64,000 nucleotides of DNA from assembly GCF_021531815.1 (NCBI RefSeq), contig NZ_JADYUM010000006.1:62001-126000 (forward strand). The letters run 5' to 3'. Below, in pieces: positions 42,190-51,134 of the stretch. Within the stretch, counting starts at the first letter, position 1, and each line of letters begins with the position of its first letter. Origin of the DNA: Pseudoflavonifractor phocaeensis (GTDB lineage Bacteria > Bacillota > Clostridia > Oscillospirales > Oscillospiraceae). The position numbers were made by a program, and so were the translations under genes. The notes under the pieces are model-generated. The model searched no databases. It had not been told where the DNA came from and saw nothing but the letters and a program-made list of their open reading frames with translations.

Positions 42190-42759
42190 ATGGAAGAACC
42201 GTATATCCCCGGTGGAATGCTAGGTCGGGTCTGGCGTGTGTACGACATGGGCATTCAGATCATTACAACCATTGGCGCGTTGTCGTCTGTCGTATTTTTG
42301 GGAGCCATGTTCATCAATGTGGTCCTGCGCTATGTATTCAGCTGTCCTGTTTTCTGGTTCGATGAAATGATCGTTGCCCTGCTGGTATGGTACTCCGCAC
42401 TGGGTACTGTGGTATGTTACTGGACAAATGAGCACGCGGTAATCAATTTCTTTCTGAAATATTTTAACCGTTCATGCAAGGTTTTCCTGATGTTTATGCC
42501 TCATGTCCTGGTGGCCGCGACTTCTTTTGTGTTTGTGGCAGGCGGAATCAAACTGTTTGGTCTTCAATTAAACCAGCTGCCTCAGGGCGGCCTCCCTTTC
42601 TCCCGGGCTTATTACTATGCGCTGCCCATGATCGTGATGGGGGTGCTGCTGACGCTGTGTGCCATTTACCGTATCGTGGAGTACATCAAGACGCCCAAGG
42701 ACGTATTTCTCCAACGATTCCAGACGCTCCAGGACGAGGGAGGGATGATCATTGAGTGA
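42190..42759 (+). CDS. dctQ: TRAP transporter small permease (DctQ)
   Basis: 189 aa, four membrane segments. VVLRYVFSCPVFWFDEMIVALLVWYSALG is the conserved core region, seen around residues 45-75. Forms the membrane complex with DctM; a sodium-driven carrier fed by an extracytoplasmic binding protein. The stop overlaps the DctM start by 8 bp. AGGAGG lies upstream of the ATG. Confidence 0.92.
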   Translation: MEEPYIPGGMLGRVWRVYDMGIQIITTIGALSSVVFLGAMFINVVLRYVFSCPVFWFDEMIVALLVWYSALGTVVCYWTNEHAVINFFLKYFNRSCKVFLMFMPHVLVAATSFVFVAGGIKLFGLQLNQLPQGGLPFSRAYYYALPMIVMGVLLTLCAIYRIVEYIKTPKDVFLQRFQTLQDEGGMIIE

Positions 42760-44035
42760 GTTGTTGGTGTGGGTCTATTTTGTACTGTTCATTGCTCTGA
42801 TTCTGTTGGAAGTCCCCATCGGAACAGCAATGGTCCTGTCGAGTCTCCTCTACATCGTACAAAACGCCCAGAGCTTTGTAATGTTTGCGCAGAAAACAGC
42901 GACCTCCTTTTCCAGCTATTCTCTGCTTGCGGTCCCCGCCTTTGTCTTTGTAGGCTGCGCCATGAATGAGATTGGGTTCAGCGACCGCATATTCGGTTTT
43001 GCGGAAAAAGGGTTGGGTCATATCCCAGGCGGCTTGGGTCACGCCAACGTGCTGGCCAGCATGATCTTTGCAGGCATGTCCGGATCTGCCATGGCGGATG
43101 CCGGCGGCCTGGGCGCCATTGAGATCAAAGCCATGAACGACGCCGGCTATGACACCGGCTTTTCCGTGGCAATTACTGCAGCCTCTTCCGGCATCGGTCC
43201 CATCATTCCGCCCAGCATCAATCTGGTGGTCTGGGGCTTCCTGGCCAGCGTTTCCACTGTGGAGTTATTCATGGCCGGCCTGCTTCCCGGTATCCTGATG
43301 GGTCTTTGCCTGATGGCATACATCTACATCGCGGTCACACGCTTCCATGTGGCGGCTCCGCTCACCCCGCGGGCGAGCTTTAAGGAATTCCTGCATGCGT
43401 TGTGGCGCGGCTTGCCCGCCCTGGGCGCTCCCGCCATTTTGCTGGGTGGCATCAGCTCCGGTATCTTTACCTCTACGGAGACCGGCGCCGTGGCCTGTGT
43501 CTACATCATCATTCTGGGCCTGTGCTATAAGCGTCTGACTTGGAAAAAAATGTTAAATATTCTGAAGGGCACGATGTCTACTACGGCCATGACCATGTGG
43601 CTGTGCGCTACCGGGTCTGTGTTCAACTGGATGATCATCAACAGCGGTCTTACCACCACATTGTCCAACATGATGCTGAGTATCCCCAGTAAAGTCGCGG
43701 TGCTGCTGCTTCTGAATCTGCTGCTGCTGTTTATGGGCTGCTTTATGGGTTCTCTGCCGGTGCTCATCATGATGGCGCCCGTGTTGCTCAATGTAGCGGA
43801 TGCCTTCTCCATGAGCTATATCACCATGGGTGTTATGGCGGTTTTGAATCTGACGATCGGGCTGATTACTCCGCCTATGGCCCCGGCCCTGTTTGTGGCT
43901 GCCAAGACGGCGAACGTGCCCTTTGAACAGGCTTTGAAACACGTGCTGCCTATGATCGTGCCCCTTGTAGTGGCATTGCTGATGGTGACCTTTATCCCAC
44001 CGGTCACCCTGCTCCTGCCCAGTCTGATGGGCTGA
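42752..44035 (+). CDS. dctM: TRAP transporter large permease (DctM)
   Basis: 427 aa with about 12 hydrophobic segments. Family motifs: IFAGMSGSAMADAGGLG, AITAASSGIGPIIPPSI and GLITPPMAPALFVAA. It starts at a TTG (42752) inside the dctQ gene, with GGAGGG about ten bases upstream, implying coupled translation. It supplies the elevator-type transport domain of the TRAP system. Confidence 0.93.
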   Translation: MSELLVWVYFVLFIALILLEVPIGTAMVLSSLLYIVQNAQSFVMFAQKTATSFSSYSLLAVPAFVFVGCAMNEIGFSDRIFGFAEKGLGHIPGGLGHANVLASMIFAGMSGSAMADAGGLGAIEIKAMNDAGYDTGFSVAITAASSGIGPIIPPSINLVVWGFLASVSTVELFMAGLLPGILMGLCLMAYIYIAVTRFHVAAPLTPRASFKEFLHALWRGLPALGAPAILLGGISSGIFTSTETGAVACVYIIILGLCYKRLTWKKMLNILKGTMSTTAMTMWLCATGSVFNWMIINSGLTTTLSNMMLSIPSKVAVLLLLNLLLLFMGCFMGSLPVLIMMAPVLLNVADAFSMSYITMGVMAVLNLTIGLITPPMAPALFVAAKTANVPFEQALKHVLPMIVPLVVALLMVTFIPPVTLLLPSLMG

Positions 44036-44106
44036 TCCCGCTCCGAATTGGCCCGGCGCGGAGGGCCAATGAAGAAAATAGAAAAACAATGTAGGAGGAA
44101 TTAAAC

Positions 44107-45177
44107 ATGAAAAAGCTAGTCTCTCTGTCTCTCGCCATTGTCATGCTGCTGACGGTTTTTGCCGGATGCAGCAAGCCTGCCGAGCAGAAACCTGCCTCTT
44201 CGGGCGCCTCGAGCAGCGCTCCCGCTTCAAGTGAACCCGCCCCCAGCACTCCTGCCCATGATGAGATCCTCATCAAGCTGGGCGCTTCCTCCGCCCCCAC
44301 TGAGCCCACCGGAAAGGCTGGCCAGATGTTTACCGATCTGGTCAATGAGCGTCTGGCCGGCAGCGTGAAGGTGGAATTCTATCCCGGCGAGCAGCTGGGC
44401 GCCGCCATGGAAGAAGTTGAAAATATGCAGGTCGACCTTCAGCAAGGCGCTATGTTCTCCTTCGACAACTACACCAGCATTGCTAAGGACCTGAACATCA
44501 TGTCCATGGCCTTCTCCTTTGACAGCATCGAGCATGTCTATGCGTTCCTGGAGTCTGACCTGGCCGACAACGCCTTCCAGACCCTGGAGGATTCCGGAAT
44601 CCACATCGTCACTTACAAGATGCAGAAGAACCCCCGCGCCATCTTCGGCAAGAAGCCTCTGGAAACTGTTGAAGATCTGAAGGGCGTGAAGTTCCGCGTG
44701 CCTAACATCGACATCTGGCAGAAGAACTTCAACACCATGGGCGCTGTTCCCACCATCGTTGCCTGGTCCGATTACACCATGGCCATGATGCAGGGCGTTG
44801 TGGACGCCGGTGAGTGCTCCTATGAGTCCATCGTCGCTCTGGACCTGCATAAGTATGCTCCTTACATCTCTCTCGTAGACTACGCTTACCCCCTGGAGAG
44901 CCTTGCCATCAACACCGCCACCTGGAACAAGCTGACTGCCGAGGAGCAGAAGGTGATCGAGGAGTGCGCTGCTGAGGCAGCTGAGTGGTTCACTCAGTAC
45001 GTCAAGGAGCAGTGGGAAGTGGACAAGCAGACCATTATCGATGATGGCGGCACCTTCGTGGAGTTTGACAAGCAGTCCTTCATCGACGCGATGGCTCCTC
45101 TGGCCGACCAACTGGAGGCCGAAGGCTACTGGGCTACTCCCGGCCTGTATGATTCCATCCAGGCTCTGCCCCACTAA
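44107..45177 (+). CDS. dctP: TRAP substrate-binding lipoprotein (DctP)
   Basis: 356 aa. A lipoprotein signal with lipobox VFAGC (C21) is followed by a Ser/Ala/Pro linker (about 22-55) and then the DctP domain from ILIKLGASSAPTEP. The conserved substrate-carboxylate arginine region is KGVKFRVPNIDIW near residue 197. The lipid anchor and linker are normal for Gram-positive TRAP proteins. The ligand would be an organic acid or carboxylated compound. GGAGGAATTAAAC precedes the ATG. A very stable hairpin follows, probably setting a higher level of this subunit than of the downstream enzymes. Confidence 0.93.
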   Translation: MKKLVSLSLAIVMLLTVFAGCSKPAEQKPASSGASSSAPASSEPAPSTPAHDEILIKLGASSAPTEPTGKAGQMFTDLVNERLAGSVKVEFYPGEQLGAAMEEVENMQVDLQQGAMFSFDNYTSIAKDLNIMSMAFSFDSIEHVYAFLESDLADNAFQTLEDSGIHIVTYKMQKNPRAIFGKKPLETVEDLKGVKFRVPNIDIWQKNFNTMGAVPTIVAWSDYTMAMMQGVVDAGECSYESIVALDLHKYAPYISLVDYAYPLESLAINTATWNKLTAEEQKVIEECAAEAAEWFTQYVKEQWEVDKQTIIDDGGTFVEFDKQSFIDAMAPLADQLEAEGYWATPGLYDSIQALPH

Positions 45178-45207
45178 TGACTGTTTTCAAGCAATGTAAA
45201 GAAAATA

Positions 45208-45252
45208 CTGCATACAGATTGGATACGGTCTCCGTATCCAATCTGTATGCAG
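45208..45252 (+). other. Perfect 21-bp-stem hairpin between dctP and hyuA
   Basis: Arms 45208-45228 and 45232-45252 are perfectly complementary with a TCT loop. It is followed by AGCAAAAGGAG, not by T residues, so it is more likely an mRNA-stabilising or processing element, or a protein target, than a plain terminator. It sits only 5 bp from the hyuA ribosome site. Confidence 0.75.
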
Positions 45253-45272
45253 AGCAAAAGGAGTGACAAATC

Positions 45273-47339
45273 GTGAGTTACATGATTGGCGTGGATGTGG
45301 GAGGAACCTTTACCGACTTCTCTCTGTTTGACACCCAGACCGGCGCGCTGACCCACTATAAACGCAGTTCCACGCCTGAGGATCCCTCGAAAGCCATTAT
45401 GGGCGGTATCCAAGAGATCCTGGCAGAACAACAGATTGATCCGAAGGACGTGTCTTATCTGGCTCACGGGACCACTGTGGCCACGAATGCCCTGATCGAG
45501 AAAAAGGGCGCCCGGATGGGGCTGATCACCACCGAGGGGTTCAAGGACCTGATGGAGATTGGTTGGCAGCGTCGTCCTTCGCTCTATGATCTGCGTCGTC
45601 CCAAACCGGAGAATCTGATTCCCGCTGGCATGAAGCAGGAGGTCAAAGAGCGCATCCTCCATGATGGCAGTGTGCTTACGCCTCTGGACGAGGACAGCGT
45701 GCGAAACGCCGTGCGGTATCTGAAAGCCATGGGGGCACAGACCATCGCCGTTTGTACGCTGTTTTCCTTCCTCAATCCGGCCCACGAGGATCGCATCAAA
45801 GAGATCATTGACGAAGAATATCCCGGTGTGTATGTCTCAGCGTCCCATGATCTGGTAGCGGAGTTTCGTGAATACTCCCGCATGAGCACCACAATGCTCA
45901 ATGCCTACCTGGGCCCCGTCATGAAGGAGTATGTCCACAATTTTGAACGTTCTGTTCAGGAAACCGGCATACAGGTCGCTCCTTACGTCACTCAGTCCAA
46001 CGGTTCTATTATTTCTATCGCGGAAACAGTGGACTGCCCCATTAAAACCGCGGTTTCCGGTCCCTCCGCCGGCGTCATCGGCGCGATTTATATCGGAAAA
46101 CAGTGCGGTCTGGATAAGATCATAACCTTTGATATGGGCGGTACCAGCATTGACGTCAGCCTGATTGAAAATGGAAAGGCTCAGTTGTCCAATGATCGCA
46201 CCGTCGAGGGTTATCCTGCCCGCATCCCCATGATCGATATCGTTACGGTGGGTGCCGGCGGTGGTTCCATTGCCAGGATCGACGAGGGCGGCGCCCTGAA
46301 AGTAGGTCCCCGCAGCGCCGGCGCTACTCCGGGTCCCGCTTGTTATATGCGCGGCGGCGAACTGCCCTGCGTCACGGACGCAAATATTCTTTTGGGTAAG
46401 CTGAATTCCGAGAAAATTCTGGGCGGTAAAATGGATGTGGATATTTCGCTGGCTGAGAAAGCAATCCGCACCCATATCTGTGAGAAGTCCGACCTGGATC
46501 TCCACCGGGCTGCCGCTGGCATCATTTCCGTCGTAAATTCCAACATGGTGCGCGCCATCCGGGTGGTCAGCGTGGAGCGCGGATATGATCCCCGGGAGTT
46601 TACCTTGATGGCCTTTGGAGGAGCGGGACCCCTCCACGCCTGTGAAGTGGCCCGGGACATGGGAATCCGCCAGGTCCTGATGCCTCCGTCCCCCGGAACG
46701 CTGTGTTCCCTGGGACTGCTGATGGCTGATACCAAGTTCGATTTGAGCTGTTCCAACCTGACCCCGGCCCAACCGGATTCTTTGGAAAAGGCCCAGAAGA
46801 TCTTCCAGGATCTGCTGGCCGAAGGCAATGCGCTGCTGGATAAAGAACACGTGGCGCAGGATAAACGCCAGTATACTTATACTGTGGATTGTCGCTATAT
46901 GCGGCAGAATTATGAGATACCCATTCAAATCACAATGCCCTTTGACAAAGCGTCTATGGACAATATGATTGAGCAGTTCAATCAGGAGCATGAGCATGCC
47001 TATGGCTACTGCAACCGGGAGATGCCGGTGCAGATGGTCAACTTCCGTATCAGTGCCATCGGTGTGATGGAGAAACCCAATTTGGCGGCGGTGACACTGC
47101 AGCCCGACGCCAAACTGCCGCAGCCCATGGAGGTTCGCAAAGTCCTCTTTGACCGGGAGGAAGCGTTTGTTGATACGAATGTATACCGCCGGAGTGACTT
47201 GAAAGCGGGCGTTACCATTCAGGGCCCCGCCATCCTGGAACAGATGGATTCCACATGCGTCATTCCGCCGCAGTGGCAGGCATACACCGACGCGTATCAC
47301 AACATTATTGCCACGTATCAGGGGGGTGACGAGGAGTGA
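45273..47339 (+). CDS. hyuA: Hydantoinase/oxoprolinase family protein, A subunit (HyuA)
   Basis: 688 aa. An ASKHA-type ATPase: GVDVGGTFTDFSLFD at the N-terminus, AHGTTVATNALIEKKGA, SGPSAGVIGA, FDMGGTSIDVSLI, and GAGGGSIARID mark the hydantoinase A domains. GTG start at 45273, nine bases after AAGGAG; the ATG three codons later is too far. With HyuB it forms ATP-dependent enzymes that open hydantoins, 5-oxoproline or lactams, or carboxylate ketones (acetone/acetophenone carboxylase relatives). Which of these applies is not decidable here. It overlaps hyuB by 4 bp. Confidence 0.93.
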   Translation: MSYMIGVDVGGTFTDFSLFDTQTGALTHYKRSSTPEDPSKAIMGGIQEILAEQQIDPKDVSYLAHGTTVATNALIEKKGARMGLITTEGFKDLMEIGWQRRPSLYDLRRPKPENLIPAGMKQEVKERILHDGSVLTPLDEDSVRNAVRYLKAMGAQTIAVCTLFSFLNPAHEDRIKEIIDEEYPGVYVSASHDLVAEFREYSRMSTTMLNAYLGPVMKEYVHNFERSVQETGIQVAPYVTQSNGSIISIAETVDCPIKTAVSGPSAGVIGAIYIGKQCGLDKIITFDMGGTSIDVSLIENGKAQLSNDRTVEGYPARIPMIDIVTVGAGGGSIARIDEGGALKVGPRSAGATPGPACYMRGGELPCVTDANILLGKLNSEKILGGKMDVDISLAEKAIRTHICEKSDLDLHRAAAGIISVVNSNMVRAIRVVSVERGYDPREFTLMAFGGAGPLHACEVARDMGIRQVLMPPSPGTLCSLGLLMADTKFDLSCSNLTPAQPDSLEKAQKIFQDLLAEGNALLDKEHVAQDKRQYTYTVDCRYMRQNYEIPIQITMPFDKASMDNMIEQFNQEHEHAYGYCNREMPVQMVNFRISAIGVMEKPNLAAVTLQPDAKLPQPMEVRKVLFDREEAFVDTNVYRRSDLKAGVTIQGPAILEQMDSTCVIPPQWQAYTDAYHNIIATYQGGDEE

Positions 47340-49087
47340 ATCGGAAAACAGATGCGGTCATGCTGGAAATCGTAGGCAATCTGCTCCTGTCCATTGCGGA
47401 AGAAATGGGCGTCGCCATTATCAAGAGCGCCTACTCGAACAACATTAAGGAACGTCGAGACATCTCCACCGCCATGTTTGACCCGGAGGGCAACATGGTG
47501 GCCCAGGCTGAGCATGTGCCGATGCACCTGGGATCTCTGCTGGGAATTATCGGAGAAGTATTCAAAAAATTCCCCAAAGAGGAAATACACCCTGGAGACA
47601 TGTTTATTGGCAACGACCCCTATAACGGGGGTGGAACACACCTCAACGATATTACCATCGCCGCGCCTATCTTTGCGCCGGACGGGCAGCTGATCGGCTG
47701 GGCCGCCAATTTGGCGCACCATAGCGATATCGGCGGTAAGGAGCCAGGGTCCACCTGCGGCGATGCCATAAACATCTTCCAAGAGGGGTTGAAGATCCCT
47801 CTGGTACGGGTGTGCAGCCAGGGAAAGACCTTAGATGATATCGTCGATTTCGTTCTGTGCAACTCCCGTATCCCCGGAGAGCGCTATGGCGACCTTCAGG
47901 CACAGATCGCGGCCAACCGCGTGGGCGCCCGCCGCCTGCTGGATGCCTATGAGCGGTATGGACAGCTGCTGGTGGATTGTATGCACGAACTGCAAAATTA
48001 CGCCGAGCGACGCCTGAGAGCCGGTATCCAGAAGCTGCCCGACGGGGAGTACAGCTTTGTGGACTACATGGATGATGCCGGTGTGGCGTCTCCCGATCCC
48101 GTGAAGATCTGTGTCAAGATCACCATCAAGGGTGACGATCTCCATGTGGACTTTGCCGGGACTCAGGGGCAGGTGGCTGGCCCCATCAACATTACCAGAA
48201 ACGGTATGTTGGCCGCTGTGTTCTACTCGCTGAAAGCTCTCATCGACCCCGAGTCCCCCTCCAACGCCGGAATTTACCGTGCGTTTACAGTGGATGCCGA
48301 ACCCGGGATGATCCTGAACGCCAAGAACCCCGCCGCCGTGGGTGAGCGTATTGATACTGCCATGCGGATTGCCGACGTTGTATTTGGAGCGCTGGCCCCT
48401 GCCGCCGGCCTGCGCGCCATGGCTGGCAGCAACGGAAGCTGTACTACTGCATTGTTCAGCGGCGCGGACCCCAAAGATCCGGAGCGCTACCACGTTTATA
48501 TGGAAACCATTGCCGGCGGAGCTGGCGCCCATCGGGATATGGACGGTCAGAACGGCGTGCAGGTCCATATGACCAACACCTCCAATCTGCCGGTGGAAGC
48601 CTTGGAGATGGAATTCCCGCTGATCATCGTCAGAAAGTACGGTTTGCGGCCTGACAGCGGCGGACCGGGCATGTTCCGGGGCGGACAAGGAATCGAGCGG
48701 GTCTATGAGGCCGTGGAGAACAATGTAATCTATACCGGACTGGGCGATCGCCAGCGTTTTGAGCCTTGGGGACTGGAGGGCGGTCAGAACGGCGCGGGCG
48801 GCTGCTACTATCTGACCCGGGCCGGCCAGACTGAGTCGGAAAGACTGACCTCCAAATGTACCGGTCTGGTCATCAATCGAGGAGATGTGGTGTGCGTTCG
48901 TACACCGGGCGCTGGTGGCTGGGGTAACGCCAAACTCCGTGCGCCGGAAAAGGTGCTGGAAGATGTTCTGGAGAAAAAGGTCTCTGTGGAGGCTGCCGAG
49001 CGGTGTTACGGCGTGGCTCTCAAGGGAGAGGACGGCTTCTGGACGATTGATGAAGAAAAAACGAAGCAGCTGCGCATGGAGAAGTAA
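47336..49087 (+). CDS. hyuB: Hydantoinase B/oxoprolinase family protein (HyuB)
   Basis: 583 aa. GTG start at 47336 inside the hyuA stop (GTGA). The hallmark motifs are FIGNDPYNGGGTHLNDI (metal site) near residue 90, GWAANLAHHSDIGG, and the C-terminal DSGGPGMFRGGQGIERV; the end is WGNAKLRAPEKVLEDV. Partner subunit of HyuA in ATP-dependent ring opening or carboxylation. No third small subunit, as found in acetone carboxylase, is present, so the hydantoinase/lactamase side of the family is somewhat favoured. Terminator follows; last gene of the operon. Confidence 0.93.
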   Translation: MNRKTDAVMLEIVGNLLLSIAEEMGVAIIKSAYSNNIKERRDISTAMFDPEGNMVAQAEHVPMHLGSLLGIIGEVFKKFPKEEIHPGDMFIGNDPYNGGGTHLNDITIAAPIFAPDGQLIGWAANLAHHSDIGGKEPGSTCGDAINIFQEGLKIPLVRVCSQGKTLDDIVDFVLCNSRIPGERYGDLQAQIAANRVGARRLLDAYERYGQLLVDCMHELQNYAERRLRAGIQKLPDGEYSFVDYMDDAGVASPDPVKICVKITIKGDDLHVDFAGTQGQVAGPINITRNGMLAAVFYSLKALIDPESPSNAGIYRAFTVDAEPGMILNAKNPAAVGERIDTAMRIADVVFGALAPAAGLRAMAGSNGSCTTALFSGADPKDPERYHVYMETIAGGAGAHRDMDGQNGVQVHMTNTSNLPVEALEMEFPLIIVRKYGLRPDSGGPGMFRGGQGIERVYEAVENNVIYTGLGDRQRFEPWGLEGGQNGAGGCYYLTRAGQTESERLTSKCTGLVINRGDVVCVRTPGAGGWGNAKLRAPEKVLEDVLEKKVSVEAAERCYGVALKGEDGFWTIDEEKTKQLRMEK

Positions 49088-49125
49088 AATCTATCCAGCC
49101 TGATAAAAAATCAAAGTAAACAATG

Positions 49126-49167
49126 GCCTCCTGATGCAAGCATAAAGCTGCGTCAGGAGGCTTTGGT
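49126..49167 (+). terminator. Terminator of the Hyu operon
   Basis: GCCTCCTGATGCA (49126-49138) pairs with TGCGTCAGGAGGC (49149-49161; one G-U), followed by TTTGGTTTTTTG. Lies between convergent genes. Confidence 0.82.
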
Positions 49168-49215
49168 TTTTTGAATGGAACGGCGCGAAAAGAGGGAAAG
49201 GACAGACAGAAAGAG

Positions 49216-50160
49216 TCAGGTCAATCTGGCACGTCGGCTGCTGAGCAATGCTACAACCCAGATGAGCGCGGCCACCACCACGCCCACGGCGGATATGGCA
49301 AGCAGGGTGGCGGCATTTCCTCCGCCCGCCGCCAGATGGACAGCGCCGCAGGCCAGCAGAGCCAGCGGCAGAGACAGGAGGGCGCCGGCGGGCAGTCTCA
49401 GACCGCACAGGGCGCAGGACAATACCACGCCGCAGCCCAGCAGACCGCAAAATCCCAGCCGGAACACATCCCCCGTGATGGGTAGGAGCCGGACAAGAAG
49501 CTCCTGCCGCGCGGCGTCGCTGAGGGACCAGAAGTCCGGGGCGAACCGCGTCGCCAGCCCTTGGAGGGGCTGGAGGAGCAGGGGAGAGGAGAACAGTCCG
49601 GGTCCGAAGACCAGCCCCACCAGGCAGATCACCCCCGGTAAAAGCGCGGGAAGTGACACAACAGGCCTGGGCATCCTGCTGCGGACACGGCCCACCCACA
49701 GCAGCAGCGCCACCAGCCCAAGAGCCAGAGCCGCGCCTGAGAAGTCGATGCAGACATCCCGCAGCTGCCCACTGCGGCCGGGAATAAAGGTCTGATGGAA
49801 CTCATCCAAAGCCGCCAGTCCGGTGCAGAAAAGGGCCGTCACAGCACCCTGGACGGCCTTGCCCTTCAGCAGCCAGGACAGGGCAAACCAGAGCAGCAGC
49901 GCCAGGACAAAGTACAAAAACATGTGAGCGGCCTTTCGCTCAAAGAAGGAGAGCACTTCAACGGCGGTGTTCCGGGTCAGGGTGTCTGCCGCCGCGAAGC
50001 TGGGGGACAGCCGGTGGAGCAGCCGCCAGAGCAGCCGGTCTGAGAGGTCGCCGGAGACGGCCGCTGTCTGGTTGGAAAAGCGCCAGATCACATGGTACCA
50101 CAGCAGGGCGGGGGCCCAGGCTGCGGCTTTCAGAAAGATGGAAGGTGGAATTCGGTTCAT
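49216..50160 (-). CDS. VanZ-like family membrane protein
   Basis: 314 aa, about nine hydrophobic segments. The VanZ-like core lies in the N-terminal half: ERKAAHMFLYFVLALLL, then AALDEFHQTFIPGRSGQLRDVCIDFSGAALA, the conserved Asp/His/Arg cluster. The second half is a separate set of hydrophobic helices unlike plain VanZ. The start at 50160 follows AGGAG; a start ten codons earlier has no site. VanZ relatives modulate lipoglycopeptide sensitivity, but most family members have no known function. Stands alone on the minus strand. Confidence 0.85.
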   Translation of the reverse strand: MNRIPPSIFLKAAAWAPALLWYHVIWRFSNQTAAVSGDLSDRLLWRLLHRLSPSFAAADTLTRNTAVEVLSFFERKAAHMFLYFVLALLLWFALSWLLKGKAVQGAVTALFCTGLAALDEFHQTFIPGRSGQLRDVCIDFSGAALALGLVALLLWVGRVRSRMPRPVVSLPALLPGVICLVGLVFGPGLFSSPLLLQPLQGLATRFAPDFWSLSDAARQELLVRLLPITGDVFRLGFCGLLGCGVVLSCALCGLRLPAGALLSLPLALLACGAVHLAAGGGNAATLLAISAVGVVVAALIWVVALLSSRRARLT

Positions 50161-50385
50161 AACTTGCTCCTGTGACAGATTTTGATCCAATCACATTTTA
50201 CCTCGGACCCGGACAGGGCACAATGGATTTCCTGTGGTTTTTGCAAAATGGTAATAATACTGCTGTACAGTCTGCGAAAGTGATAATAGTGAAATAAGCA
50301 GCCCCCCGCACCAAATGTGAACCGCACCCCGTCAAGAGGACAAAGAAATAAATAAAATTGGAACACAGCGCTGCGGCGCTGTGGC

Positions 50386-50436
50386 AACCGCGGATTCTGG
50401 AAGACAGCTATGGCTGCCATCCAGAATCTGCGGTTT
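50386..50436. terminator. Long hairpin beside the IS3 fragment
   Basis: AACCGCGGATTCTGG (50386-50400) pairs with CCAGAATCTGCGGTTT (50421-50436; one mismatch). It is directly downstream of the transposase fragment on the minus strand; on the plus strand it ends in GGTTTTGTTT. It may be the IS-borne terminator. Confidence 0.5.
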
Positions 50437-50439
50437 TGT

Positions 50440-50691
50440 TTATGCCGCAAAATACAACTCATGCTTTTCAAGCGGCGTGAGGACGCCCAGACCGCGCTGC
50501 AGTCGCCTGGTGTTGTAGTAGGTAATATAATCCTCAATCATATTCACCAGGACTTCCCGGCTGGTAAAGCGTTTGCCGTAGTAACGCTCGCGCTTCAGAA
50601 TGCCCCAAAAGCCCTCCATCGGCCCATTGTCGATGCACTTGCCCACACGGGACATACTCTGGGTCATGCCTGCTCGTTCCAGCTTTGTGTG
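50440..50691 (-). pseudogene. IS3-family transposase (OrfB) C-terminal fragment
   Basis: About 83 codons remain: FHTKLERAGMTQSMSRVG, CIDNGPMEGFWGILK with the conserved Glu of the DDE triad, YITYYNTRRLQRGLG and the typical ending TPLEKHELYFAA before the stop at 50440. The DD part of the DDE integrase core and OrfA are gone. The fragment is fused at about 50685-50697 to a deacetylase remnant lying on the opposite strand, so insertion followed by deletion is likely. Confidence 0.85.
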
Positions 50692-50925
50692 GAAAGCTTG
50701 GATTGGAAGGACCTGTCCGCCGGAGAGATCACCAAACGGGTGACCTCCAAGGTCTGCCCCGGCTCCATTGTCCTGTTCCACAACGCTGCCAAGCACACCC
50801 CGGAGGCGCTGCCTGGCATCATCGAATTTCTTCTTCAAGAGGGGTACACCTTCGTCCCCATCTCCCAAATGATCCTGACCGGCGAATATACCATCGACCA
50901 CACCGGGCGGCAGTGCCCCGCATAA
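50692..50925 (+). pseudogene. Polysaccharide deacetylase C-terminal remnant (copy 2)
   Basis: The frame from the IS3 junction reads ESLDWKDLSAGEITKRVTSK and continues to YTIDHTGRQCPA and a stop. It matches the C-terminal 75 residues of copy 1 at 36504-37105 at most positions, with many silent differences, so the two are diverged paralogues rather than a recent duplication. All catalytic motifs are missing. Confidence 0.82.
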
Positions 50926-51042
50926 AGGGAGCCCCAAAGGGACAGGTTCCGCCCGCCGCACGCGCAGAAGCAAGCTTGATCCTGTTCCCAATCAATACCG
51001 GCCTTGCCATCCGATTATTTTTTTCTGTTTGCCCCAATTCTT

Positions 51043-51071
51043 TTGCCAAAGCCCCTGTCCTATGATATAAT
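51043..51071 (+). promoter_or_regulatory. Promoter of the VOC/TIM-barrel pair
   Basis: TTGCCA (51043-51048), 17 bp, TATAAT (51066-51071). About 65 bp ahead of the first gene. Confidence 0.7.
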
Positions 51072-51134
51072 CAACATTATCACAGCAGCGAGACAGAGAA
51101 GCTGCCCAAGAAACAGAATGAAAGTGTGGATCAG

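Noticed and set aside
45208..45252. Ordinary rho-independent terminator after dctP
   Set aside because: No T tract follows and the hyuA ribosome site starts 5 bp later, so a full stop here would isolate hyuAB from its only visible promoter.
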